Source: Cryptomeria japonica
Lineage: Eukaryota > Streptophyta > Pinopsida > Cupressales > Cupressaceae
Assembly: GCF_030272615.1 (NCBI RefSeq)
Contig: NC_081413.1
Span: 556,969,136-557,033,135, forward strand
DNA: 64,000 nucleotides
Reading direction: 5' to 3'
A model generated the notes under the pieces. That model had not been told where the DNA came from. It saw only the letters and a list, made by a program, of their open reading frames with translations, and searched no databases. A program made the translations under genes and the position numbers. Each line of letters starts with the position of its first letter. The stretch's first letter is position 1. Below, in pieces: positions 19,995-30,936 of the stretch.

Positions 19995-22900
19995 ATGAGT
20001 CCTAACAAATTTCCACCTTTAACTCCACATAATTATGCATCATGGAAAATTAAAGTATGGAGTAAATTAATGGAAAAGGGTCTCACACACTACATAGATG
20101 GAACAATAATAGCACCACCTGATCCTAAGGCTGATCCAAATGTTCAATTATAATGGCTCATAAAGAATTGCATGGCTCTTGGAACCTTACGCAAGTATGT
20201 ATCAGATGACCTCATTTTTCACATTGAGAAGTGTAAAACAATCAAAGCAGCTTGGGATATGTTTCAGAAATTGTATGGACAAGTTGATGAAATCAGAGGC
20301 TATCAGATTGACAATGAGCTCACCAACTTGGATCCCAAGAGTTTTGATACAATCCAAGATTATGTGACCAAAGCAAATGAGCTAAGAGCAAAGCTTAAGG
20401 ATTGTGGAATTGACAAAAAGGATGCTCAATTGATATTCAACTTGTTGGATAAGCTTGCACCAGAATATGCAGCATTTGTGTCTAGCTTCCAAACTCATTG
20501 TTTGATAGTGGGGAGTTCTTATGTTATGCCTTTATTTGATGCTTTCACAGAAATGTTGATATTAGAACAAACTAAGTTGTTGAACATGGGGTTTCTCAAG
20601 TCTTCAAAGTCCAAGGCTTTGGTAGCAAATCAAGGAAATCAAGGAAGTCAAGGCAAATATTCCAACAAGAAGAAGAAGCAATCCAAGTCTAAGCCACACT
20701 AGGAAAAAGGACAATCATCCTCTCCATCACAAGGCAATTTTTCATCCTCTTCCAAGAAGGGGACACCACCTAAGAAGGATAAACCAACTTGTGCATATTG
20801 CAAGAAGTATGGTCATGATGAGCATCGATGCCACGCAAAACAAGTTGATGAGTTAACCAATCTTCTCAAGAAAAACAACATCAACTTGCCATCCGCCTAC
20901 ACAAAGAAGGATTCATCTCCTTCCTCTTCCTCACAGTCTAAGGGAAAAGGGCAAGCATTTGTGGCTAAAACAGGTTCTTCACAGTAATGGATACTTGACT
21001 CGGGTGCCTCATATCACATGGGTTCTACAAAGGAGCAGTTTTCTTCATTGGAACCATCTAAGGTACCTCACATTTACATAGGTGATGACACACAAGTAGA
21101 CGTTGAAGGGAAAGGTTCAGTTGACATGGATGATGGAATATTTGAGAATGTTCTCTATGTTCCTAACTTGTCTACCAACCTTCTCTCCATCTACCAAATC
21201 ACTCACTATGGGAATGGGAAAAAGGTTGAGTTTACACCAGATTCAGTTGTGGTAAAGGAACTTGATGATGATGCCTTGGTAGCAGTGGGACAAGTCAATG
21301 ACAACTCAAGGCTTTATTCATTTTCCCAATTTGTGCCAAGTTCACCTTCAAGGGCCTTGCTTACTCATTCAAATTCAGAAAGTAAGCTTTGGCATGAGCG
21401 GTTTGGTCACCTCAACTACCACTATCTTCAATAGCTAAGCACTAAAGACATGGTCACAGGTCTACCTCGAATCAGTTTTTCAGAGGGTGTATGTTCAGGT
21501 TGTTCCATGGGCAAGCATCCCGAAGAGAAGTTTGATAAAGGGAAAACTTGGAGAGCTTTGGAAGTTCTTCAACTTGTTCACAACGATGTAGCAGGTCCAT
21601 TTCCAACACCTTCATTTAGTAAGGCCCGCTATGTTCTCACCTTCATTGATGACTACTCCCACTTCACTTGGGTCTACTTTCTCATTCATAAGAGTGAAGT
21701 ATTTGACATATTTCAGGACTTCAAGACTCGTGTGGAGAAGCAATCAGGGAAAGTAGTCAAGATTCTTCGTACAGATAATGGCAGGGAATATGTGAACAAG
21801 AGACTTGAGGATTTTTGTACATTTGAGGGGATTGATCTTTACCATTCTGTTGCATACACTCCACAGCAGAACGGGGTTGCAGAATGCAAGAATAGAACTC
21901 TCAAAGAAATGGCTAGCTGTATGATACATGCACGTTCTCTTGATCCTGCCTTTTGGGCAGAGGCTATCTGTTGTGCCACACACATCCAGAATCAGGTTCC
22001 TCACAAAGCTTTGCAAGGTATTACTCCTTTTGAAGCTTGGGTTGGTAGGAAACTGATTGTGAGACATTTCAGAATCTTTGGGTGTCCAGCATGGGCTCAC
22101 ATACCTCTGCAGAAATGCAAGGCATTGGAACCATAGAGTCGGCCTTGCATATTTGTTGGATATCCTGAGGGTGTTAAGGCATACATATTGATGGATCCAG
22201 AGACACATGAGGTGTTCATTGAGAGGAGTGTTCACTTTGAGGAAAGCTCTCCTAGCTTAGCCTCTTTACCTCCTCCACCTTCCTCCATTGTGGATAGTGA
22301 TGTTAGTGACTCAGATGATGGGACTCCTACAACTCCGACTCGCAGGGTTACACCTCTGCAGGGTACACTTACAGTTGAGGAGCCTCGTTCTCCACCTCCA
22401 CCTAGACCTCGTTGGGCTCGATAGACAATTGAGTCTACGGGTTCTCTTGTTGGGGATCCTTTGGATACACGGAGAACTTGATCACAACATTAGGATCTTC
22501 CACATGCATTCATTGCTACCGCTTCCGATCCACAGACATTTAAGGAAGCATCAGGGGTTCCTGAGTGGGACCAAGCTATGGTGGAAGAGTATAGTTCCTT
22601 GATGAGGAACAACAAATGGGATCTAGTCCATCTCCCTAAGGGGAGAAAGATGGTTCGATGTAAGTGGATCTATCGGACCAAGTTTACAGCAGATGGTAGT
22701 GTGGATAAGTATAAGGCTCAGCTTGTTGCAAAAGGTTTCTCGCAGGTTGCAGGTGTTGACTATACTGAGACCTTTGCACCAGTAGCCAAGATGAACTCCA
22801 TTCATTTGACAGTTGCTATTGCTACAGCTCATGGTTGGGCTGTACATCAGATGGATGTGAAGAGTGCTTTTCTTCATGGTGATCTTGATGAGGAGATTTA

Positions 22901-24065
22901 TATGGAGCAGCCACAGGGTTTCATCCAGGATACTTCCTTGGTTTGTAGACTAAGGAAATCTCTCTATGGCCTTAAGCAGGCCCCCAGGGCTTGGTATGCC
23001 AAGATGGATTCCTTTCTTCTCTCCACAGGGTTTACCAGGTGTCATTCTGATCCGAATGTCTACATTTTGCGACAGGATGACTCTCACTTGATACTTGTGC
23101 TCTATGTTGATGACTTGATCATTACCGGGAGTACTTCATCCATCATTAGCAGGGTCAAATCTGCTTTGCATGACAGATTTTCTATGACTGACTTGGGTCT
23201 TTTGCATTACTTTCTTGGGATAGAGATTTCACAGTCACCTTCTGGGATTACACTATCGCAGCCCAAGTATGCTCTTGATCTACTTGCACACTTTCATATG
23301 GCTGATTGTAAGCCTGCCCCGACTCCCTTTCTTTCAGGAGTCAAGCTTGAGGCTCAGTGTTCCTCTCCACTAGTTGATGCCACTTTGTATCGTCAGCTTG
23401 TGGGTAGTCTCATCTACTTGACTCATACACACCCTGATATTTCATTTGTAGTTGGCATGGTTTCCCGCTTCATGCAGGATCCACATGAGCTTCATTGGAA
23501 AGCTGCCAAACGCATCCTTCATTACATCCAAGGTACACATCACTATGGGATTCACTATGCAGCAGGCACAGGACTTCGCTTGGTTGGTTACACAAACTCC
23601 GATTGGGCTGGCAATCTAGTTGATCGTAAGTCTACTTTTGGTTACAGTTTTCACCTTAGTTCGGGCCCCATTTGTTGGCAGAGCAAGAAGTAACATGCTA
23701 TTGCTCTCTCTTTGACTGAGGCTGAGTATCGAGGTGCTATTAACGTAGCGACTGAGACCATTTGGCTCCAGCAAATCCTCACAGAGTTTGGATTCACCAC
23801 TCCACGGCCGACAGTTCTACATTGTGACAATCAGAGTGCTATTGCAATCTCGAAGAACCTGGTACAGCACTAGCGGACCAAACACATCAAGATTCATATG
23901 CGCTATATCCGAGAGCTCATCCAGGAGCAGGTCATTGATTTGCAGTATTGTCCTACAACAGAGCAGGTTGTTGACATATTCACCAAACCTTTCACCGAGA
24001 GTAAGTTCCAGCAGTTGCAAGCTCTCTTGGGGGTGCGGGATGTGTCATCAGGGGAGGTCAGCTGA
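19995..24065 (+). pseudogene. Copia gag-pol polyprotein, single frame with ten stops
   Basis: ATG at 19995 starts MSPNKFPPLTPHNYASWKIK, a typical copia Gag N-terminus. A CCHC knuckle (CAYCKKYGHDEHRC) lies near 20795. Protease has WILDSGASYHM (20988). Integrase has FGHLNYHYL, CSGCSMGK, D in HNDVAGP, D in LRTDNGREY and E in TPQQNGVAE. RT shows KSAFLHGDLDEEIY and LYVDD (about 23100), RNase H has LTEAEY and HCDNQSA. Stops are at 20151, 20700, 20985, 21432, 22134, 22422, 22479, 22491, 23691 and 23871. All segments remain in one frame through 1357 codons. Several stops replace Gln or Arg expected from the family (YLQQLS, RTRSQHQ, SKKQ, QHQRTKH). Confidence 0.95.
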
Positions 24066-24334
24066 CTTCTCCTTCCTCTCTTATGGGGGGGACTTTTTCC
24101 TCTTCGAGGTTTTTTCCTTCTTCTTTGAGAGTCTTTTGTACATTCAACTCTCTTTTGGGGGGGAGTTTTTTCCCACTGGGTTTTCTCCCTTTCTCCGTTT
24201 GTGAGAGATTGCATTGCATAGTTTTGCTTGCATTTGCATATTGTACATGGGTACCTATCATGGCCTAGTAGCCGGGACCCATCTTGCATTGTTGACTTGA
24301 GTCTTCATTCCCCTAAGTTGCACTTAAGGGGGGG
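24066..24334 (+). other. 3' untranslated segment and polypurine tract of young copia element
   Basis: Three G7 runs occur (about 24084, 24160 and 24328). The last, AAGGGGGGG at 24326-24334, abuts the right LTR and is the polypurine tract priming plus-strand DNA. A TTTTTCCCACTGGGTTTT element common in plant LTR retrotransposons lies near 24165-24183. Confidence 0.8.
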
Positions 24335-24782
24335 TGTTGGTGTAAATAAATATTCATTATGGATATTATTACACTTACTTAAGTTAACTTAGGATAATGC
24401 ATCTCTTCGTAGTTTGGATTTGAGACACTTAGGGAAGTGTGCACTTAGGGATAGAGCTTGTAGGAGAAATTCCACCTTTTGTGGTCTTATTTTGCTGTTA
24501 CACTCCACATTCGGTGGGTCATCCACCTCTTGTGGAATATTATATTATTTCTCCTACCTACCCTTAGTATTTCTTACCTACCCTTGTTTCTCATTGAGCC
24601 ACATGTCATATTTGTGTGCTCATACATCCATATGGCCTTGCCTATATAAGCAAGCCTCTATTCATTGTATTGGTTAATCCAGTTGATTATTTTGCATATT
24701 GATGAGAATACAGTTTGTTCTTATCATTCTATTGTCTCTTTTATGCTTTTCATTGTGCCCTTGATCTTGGCAAAATCCTACA
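24335..24782 (+). repeat. 3' LTR of young copia element
   Basis: Same length (448) as the left LTR, ends CCTACA, and is followed by the CATCT duplication at 24783-24787. Confidence 0.95.
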
Positions 24783-24787
24783 CATCT

Positions 24788-26270
24788 AACTACCTACAAC
24801 ACAAAGTTTCTCGTCAAACAAAGAGCCTTAAAACTGATGAATGGGCTGTATATTGAAGTAGAAAATGAGACAAAAGCAAAGTGGCAAGAAATCTTTAAAA
24901 TCAAGGATGTTGGTGAGCAAGTTATAGTTGAAATTGTTGATGTCACCAAGCAAGATCCTGATGTTATTGAGCAAGATCCTACTGACACCATTCAAATAGA
25001 TGAAGATATCATGGATACAGAGGCACCGAAATAGGAAATGATAGAAGGCAATGCATATGCAAAACTTGTATCCAGTGAATCAGTCTTGGAACAAGTTCAG
25101 CCTTATCCACCGGTTAATCAACCTGTCTCAATCGAAACCCCTTAGGATACAGATCAAGGCACCGAAGGTCACAAGTCTACAGCAGGAGAAGGTACTACTG
25201 AAGAACAGATGTCTCAAGCACCTTCTAGCACTGAAAATGTTGTAACTGAGACACCGAGTACCGAGACACCAAAGGACTCTACAAAGGCTAAAGAAATCGA
25301 CCAAAGTGTTGCCTCTACCGAGCAACCTACCGAGGGTCATCAAGCCTCACAAGCCATTGTCTTAGTTCCATTGGTGAAAGGTAAAGAAAAGAAGATGAAA
25401 AAGAATAGTTTCAAAGTAGATTTGTCAAAACCAATAGTGTTGCCCAATGTTGATATATCCAAATTAAAGGGGCAAGCACTCATTGATTTCGGTGAACTAT
25501 GCAAAGCAAAGGCCGAACAAGAGAAGCAAATGATGATTCAAAAGAAAAATAAAGTACTTCAGAAGGTGAAAGCACTCTTAATAGATATGCTACCTAAAGC
25601 TATAGTGTCAACAGATGCAACCATCCACATTCAACTAGATGAACTCCTAACAAAGATAGAGACACCTGGAGTAGATGCATCAGAATATTTGAGCAAGCTA
25701 AAAGACAAGGAGCTCACTGTAAAAATGATAGAAGAGGTACAAAGAGCTATAGCTATTGGCAAAGTTAAACTTGTCAAATTTATTGCTGAGTTGACTCCTC
25801 AACTCAAGCACATTCTTTATTTATTTCAGAAACTCTGTACATTTTCTTTATTCATTAAAGATATCAAAAATAAAACAGAAGCAATTGAGAAGGAGATCAC
25901 CGATCTCTCAAATAAGTTGACCACAGAGCCAAATTTAGTTCAAAAATTCTATACAAAGTTACAACAGCTCATGGCTCAACAATTGGACATAAGAAATGAA
26001 GAACACAAGATCAAGATGGAGATAATGACACTTCAGACTTTATTCCTTCCTCATCTTTCATCCGTCCAAGAACAGGTCAACCGAGCCACCTCCTTATCTA
26101 CTACACAAGAGGGAAGCACTCTAGATGGCTTAATATCATAATTGGCTGATATTCAAGTACATAATTCTTTAATGGACAGTGTAAAGGATGCCCTCTTTGT
26201 CGCTCTCACTGAAGCACAGACCAAGTACAAATCCATTTTTGACCTGTTGCCTCCACCAAATGGTAACTAA
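24788..26270 (+). pseudogene. ORF2 3' part of the pol-less element
   Basis: This continues the 16180-17998 frame in register. TAG at 25032, TAG at 25143 and TAA at 26139 interrupt it; each could derive from CAG or CAA. The natural end is TAA at 26268. The product has a Thr/Ser/Pro/Glu-rich low-complexity linker (TETPSTETPKDSTKAKE) with tandem TE-P motifs, a basic patch (GKEKKMKKNS), and a C-terminal coiled coil (NKTEAIEKEITDLSNKL...). Combined ORF2 would be about 1100 codons, longer than ORF1. No enzymatic motif is visible. A structural, adaptor or envelope-like role is possible but unproven. Confidence 0.65.
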
Positions 26271-26635
26271 GTCTTGATGTTTGTCAAAAAGGGGGAGTGA
26301 TATAGTATTCAAAGTATAATATCAAAAAAAAGGAGTATAGTATACAGGGGGAGTATACCGAGCCGAGTGAGCAGAGTATCCAAGAGTAGTGAACTAAACA
26401 GTGAACATAACAGTAAGTAAAGAACAAGTGCAACACACAAAACATTGGTCACCGAGCATGCAAAATTGGAGTTTTGTATAGTATATCGATAAGGGGAGTA
26501 TATCTGGATTTACTATTTCATTGACTATTGTATATACTGTCAGTATAGTCAAATTTTGCAAGTATATAGATTATTGAGTTATAACTTTGAAAGTAGTTTT
26601 TGTCAAACATCTCAACTAATGTCAAAAGGGGAGAT
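26271..26635 (+). other. Reiterated GGGGAG tracts and polypurine tract
   Basis: Between the ORF2 stop and the right LTR there are five A/G tracts: AAAAAGGGGGAG (about 26286), AAAAAAAAGGAG (about 26324), CAGGGGGAG (about 26346), AAGGGGAG (about 26492) and CAAAAGGGGAGAT, which ends at 26635 against TGTTAC. Only the last is placed to be the functional polypurine tract. The copia element at 46773 shows the same reiteration. Confidence 0.7.
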
Positions 26636-27827
26636 TGTTACTACTTATCAAGTTGCCATTAGTTTTTATGTTCAAAGTTATTCTATATACTCTAGTCGGT
26701 TATCTCTACTGAGATATTCAGTCGGTATGCACAGTCCAGTCAGTAATAGAAGAAAGTAGTCTCAGAGCGCAGTATGCACCGAGCTGTCTACCAAGTATCA
26801 TTCCATGTCTACCGAGCAACAAAGATGACACACCAAGTTGATATACATCGAGTGAAACATGTTACCAGATTCATTGAACCTGGACATACATATGAAAACG
26901 TGTTACAAGATCGAGGAACATCTAACCGTTATCACATTGGAAATTGCACTTAAAGATTGTGTATGATTTTGAGGTCATCTAACCAATGAAATATTTTGCA
27001 TGGTTATTCATTTGATAAAACATGTTTGTAAGATCGAAGCAATGAATGGATCACCGTCATAAGAGATCTATTTATACAACATGGATTAAGATCATATATA
27101 TACATGTAGCATGACATAAAGGAAGATATAGAAATATATGAAGCAAGACATGTGAAAGCACTAAGTGTTATGACTATTATAGAGACATAGAGGTCACCGA
27201 GAAGGGTTTCAAAGAACAGTCAAAGAACAGAGTAAATAGAAGGGTTTACCGAGTTACTATATGGGTTACCGAGGTATGCTATAAGCAAGGTAATCTTATT
27301 CGGAGGACATAGAATCTGCTATAACATTCCAGATGTAAAGTTGTAGATATTTGTAATGATTTTATTGTAATATTTTAAAGTTGTAAGAGAAACCTTTAAT
27401 AGGGTAAAAGACTCTAATCAAGTCTATAAATTGTAAAGCCTCTAACCAGGTGCAACAGTTAGATTAAGTGTTGTAAAATCCTTTAGCAAGGTAGATCTAA
27501 CAGATCTTGATACTCCTAATAGGGTAAGCTATCAGAAATAGCTAAACATGTAGCTCTAACCGAGCAACCTTTATTATTGCAGTAGTGAAGTTGTGGGTGC
27601 CATCCCCACCGCAGTTTTTCTCTCTAACCAAGAGTTTTTGCGTAACCAAAATATATGTGTTATGGAGTGAATCATGTATGATTGTTATCTATTTGTGTTA
27701 GCTTTATATTATGTTACTGCACTATTCAGTTTATGCATAACAGTAAAGTTATTATTGAAGAAAAGTTTTGAAGTACTGATTCACCCCTCCCCTCTCAACA
27801 CATTAGCTTTCCATATTGGGCCTAATA
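26636..27827 (+). repeat. 3' LTR of the pol-less element
   Basis: It matches 4062-5253. Its last bases read TAATA instead of TAACA (a C-to-T change of the terminal CA), followed by the GTGGAG duplication at 27828-27833. In a 300-base stretch compared by eye, all 11 differences between the LTRs were transitions. Confidence 0.9.
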
Positions 27828-27833
27828 GTGGAG

Positions 27834-30800
27834 ATAGACCAAATAAGCATATCATCTTTATTCCTAAGTGTAATTTTCCTCTGGTCTAAAATTTATGTGA
27901 GTTTATTTCCATCATTGATTGATAAACCCAAGTCAACAGGTGATTTCCATCTCCATCCTAGTGTTGGATCCATGGGGTGACTGACAATGTAATCAGCCAC
28001 AAATTTACCAACTTTTGTCTCCATAATATCTTTTAAATTCTGATCATTTAGGACCTTATAAATTTGTGGGTAACCACCCCATGAGTCTTCTCAAAATAAT
28101 TCTTGATCTCCTTTCCCTATATTCTAAGATAGATCATGGGTGAGGACATCCCTACAATTGACTAGGAAGTTCCAGATTCTCGAGTCTTTAGGTGGGTTTA
28201 GGGTTCTAAAATTGCTAGTAGGATCCTGAGAATCTAGTTTTTTGCTTGACAAGACTTTCACCCATCTTCTATGAGGTTCTTGATATATCTTCCACACTAA
28301 TTTGGCCCCTAGAGCCTTGTTTTGTGATTCCTGGTTTCTAAGCTCTAGTCCTCCTCTCTCTTTATGTCGGCAAAGCTTCTCACAAGCTATTAGCATGAAT
28401 TTATTCTTATCTACCAACCCTTGCCAAACAAAGGTTTTGAGATTTTGATCAAGTTTTTGTTTAACTCCCACTGGCCAAGGGAGACAAGTCATCTGATATT
28501 GGGGTAGGGCAGAGAGTACTGATCATAACCTGATTACTCTACCAACCACTGACAGCCACTTGCCCTTCCAATTTTGGAGTTTTTGATCCAGCTTGGTTAG
28601 AATATGCCCCTAGAGATTGGAGGACCTTTGCCCTTATCCATTGGGAAACCTAAATACTTATAGGGTAAAGATCCTAATTGAAAGCCTAACATGTTGGCAA
28701 TATTTTTACTTACCTTTGCATCTGTGTTAAAGAAGAACAAGTTTGAATTCTCCTTATTAACCACTTGCCCTGATGCTCTAGAGAACCAGTCTAAAATGAG
28801 TTTGAAATTTCTAACTTCTACCAAACTGCTTTCCCCAAACAGTAAGGTGTCATCTGCGAATTGTTGATGTGTGACAGGGGAAGACAACTAGTGATTTTTA
28901 ATCTCGTGATGTTACCCACTTCCCGAGACTTTTGAATGGCCCTACCTAAGGCCTCTACCATGATGATAAAAAGAAAGGGAGATAAAGGGTCACCCTACCT
29001 CAGATTGCCTGATATTTCAAAGAAACTTTTTGGCATTCCATTGACTAAGACTAAAACCTTTGGACTTGAAATACATTCAAAGATTAAATTAGTCCAAGCT
29101 CTACTAAAACCAAAAGCTTTTAAACATTTCCAAAGGAATCTCTAGTTTACCATGTCATGTGCTTTTTTTATATGTAATTTTATGAGCATACAAGCTTGAC
29201 GGTTATGCTGGACAAAGTGTATAGCCTCCTGTGTAATGACGACTCCATCAAATATGGACCTATCTGGGACAAACCTTGATTGCTCCTCTGAAATAATGCT
29301 TCGGAGCAAAGGGTTTAGGCGGTTGGCTAAATATTTTGAGAAGATCTTATAGATAGTGTTAAAGAGTGATATAGGCCTAAGGTCATTCATGCTATCCACA
29401 TTCTCCTTTTTGGGAATGAGGGCTAAGAAGGTGTGATTAATTTCCTTAAGGAATCTGCTAGATCATCTTGCTCCTTCCAGAGCTTCTAGCAAATCATCAC
29501 CTATAATGTGCCAACAAATATGGAAGAAGCATGCAGGGAATCCATCTGGACCAAGGGCCTTATCTGGATGAAGCTGAAATAAGGTCTCTTTTATCTCCTG
29601 CTTGGAAAAATTCTGATTTAAAAGGAGGTTTTGACTATCATTGATAATTTTGGGAATATTGTTAAGCGGGATGGTTTGAGCTATCAAGTCAAAGAGCATT
29701 TTTTTACTCAGTAAATTTTGAAAGAAAGACATTGCTTTTGTTGCTATACTTTCAGGGTCATTTAGAAACATCCCAGATTTGCCCCTAATGTGGGCTATTT
29801 TGTTAATCCTATTTCTTGTTTTTGTTGTAGCATGGAAGAATTTAGTGTTTTGGTCTCCTTCAGAAATCCAATTCACCTTGGACTTCTACCTCCAAAAGCA
29901 TTCCTCCTTTGTCAGAATACCTTCGTACTCACGAAGTAACTCTTTTTCTAATAAGAAGCTATTTTGGTCCATACGTTCCGTAATGACTATCATCCATATG
30001 GACCAAGGTGGTTTCTATGTCCCTATAAGAAGCAAAGATATCACCAAACCAATCCTTGTTCCACTAGAGAATTTTTCTCTTAATATATTTGATTTGAGTA
30101 ACAAAACAATAGAGCTTTGACCCCAAAACATCTACCTCTTTCCACCATTTCTCAACATTTTCCAAGAAGGACTCATTTTTTATCCACATTTTTTTGAATT
30201 TGAAAGGAAATTTCATAGGTCTTACGTCCTCCTCAATAGTTAGTTGGACCAGAAAGTGATATGAACCTGAGATGGGAAGAATGGAAGCCTTGAAAAGATA
30301 GTTGAAAACCAAGATATTACCTCTGAATAGAAACCTATCTAATCTTTCCAAAATATGTTTGAAGCCCTACCTTCTATTATTCCATGTCAAGGTACCATTA
30401 TCAATTATAATATCTATCATGTTATGAAACTTGATCAAATTTCCAAAATCTAACAAAGCTTGGGGTTCTCTTCTCAAACCACCTGACTTTTCTAAGATAT
30501 TAGAAATGGCATTGAAATCCCCCCCTAAAAAGTAATTCCACTTCGGGTGGGATGTTATTATTTGTCCCACTTCATGCCATACTACTAACTTCTCATGTGT
30601 GGGTATGGGACCATAAATATTGAAGAGGACAAAATTTATGTTACAACTAAAATGTTTGACAAAGACACATTCAAAACTTATTAATAGTGACATGTTTAAT
30701 TGTAATCCTTCGAGGGTCCCAGATGATGCCCAGACCCCCTGAGGCTCCTACCACAGGTATCGCTTCCCACTCTAAGTAGCCTAATTTCTTTTGGAATATT

Positions 30801-30934
30801 CCAATCTCATATTGATTAAGTTTGGTCTCCTGGATTAAGGTTAAATCTACTTTTGAGATGAGGATGCAACACCTTAATATGTGTTGCTTGTTAGGGGTGT
30901 TTAGGCCCCTAACATTCCATGTTAAGATCTTCAT
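27834..30934 (-). pseudogene. LINE ORF2 N-terminus: endonuclease and RT (broken)
   Basis: ATG at 30934 gives MKILTWNVRGLN and LIQETKLNQYE, the endonuclease start. FLGGDFNAI lies near 30520 and RLDRFLF near 30340; the SDH motif reads SYH, a loss of a key Asp. RT segments include NWISEGDQNTKFFH (about 29870), DKALGPDGFPACFF (about 29560), FVPDRSIFDGV (about 29260), a GDPLSPF motif preceded by a stop where Gln is expected (about 28990), and FADD (about 28855). The end of this piece reads LIWS then STT, continued at 4055. It mirrors the plus LINE domain for domain. Confidence 0.85.
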
Positions 30935-30936
30935 GG

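Larger units (their letters stand above)
17999..24782 (+). mobile_element. Young full-length Ty1/copia retrotransposon
   Basis: It has 448-bp LTRs (17999-18446 and 24335-24782), a primer site abutting the LTR, a 1.5-kb leader, one gag-pol frame and a polypurine tract AAGGGGGGG. The target duplication is CATCT. I count four differences between the LTRs, all transitions (about 99.1% identity), making it the youngest datable insertion here. Despite this, gag-pol carries ten stops. Domain order Gag-PR-IN-RT-RNase H identifies the copia superfamily. Confidence 0.95.
4062..27827 (+). mobile_element. 23.8-kb nested, pol-less LTR retrotransposon
   Basis: It is bounded by 1192-bp direct LTRs, has a primer site at 5256-5267, a polypurine tract ending at 26635 and a GTGGAG target duplication. 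Removing the LINE (5589-14524) and the copia element (17999-24782) leaves about 8.0 kb. That holds a gag-like ORF1 (coiled coil plus zinc knuckles) and a long unrecognised ORF2. No protease, integrase, RT or RNase H belongs to this layer, so it should be non-autonomous and mobilised in trans, like the TR-GAG or LARD classes of plants. Termini (TGTT...TAACA), primer site and an LTR 3' motif (TTCACCCC...CCTCTCAG) are shared with the copia element at 46773-53851, which suggests a copia-type helper. LTRs differ by roughly 4-5% by eye. Confidence 0.85.

Noticed and set aside
19995-24065. Reassigned genetic code (TAA/TAG as Gln)
   Set aside because: The stops at Gln positions suggest it, but a TGA at an expected Arg position, stops at Trp/Tyr positions in the other copia element, and normal termination of other frames fit mutational decay in a standard-code plant genome.
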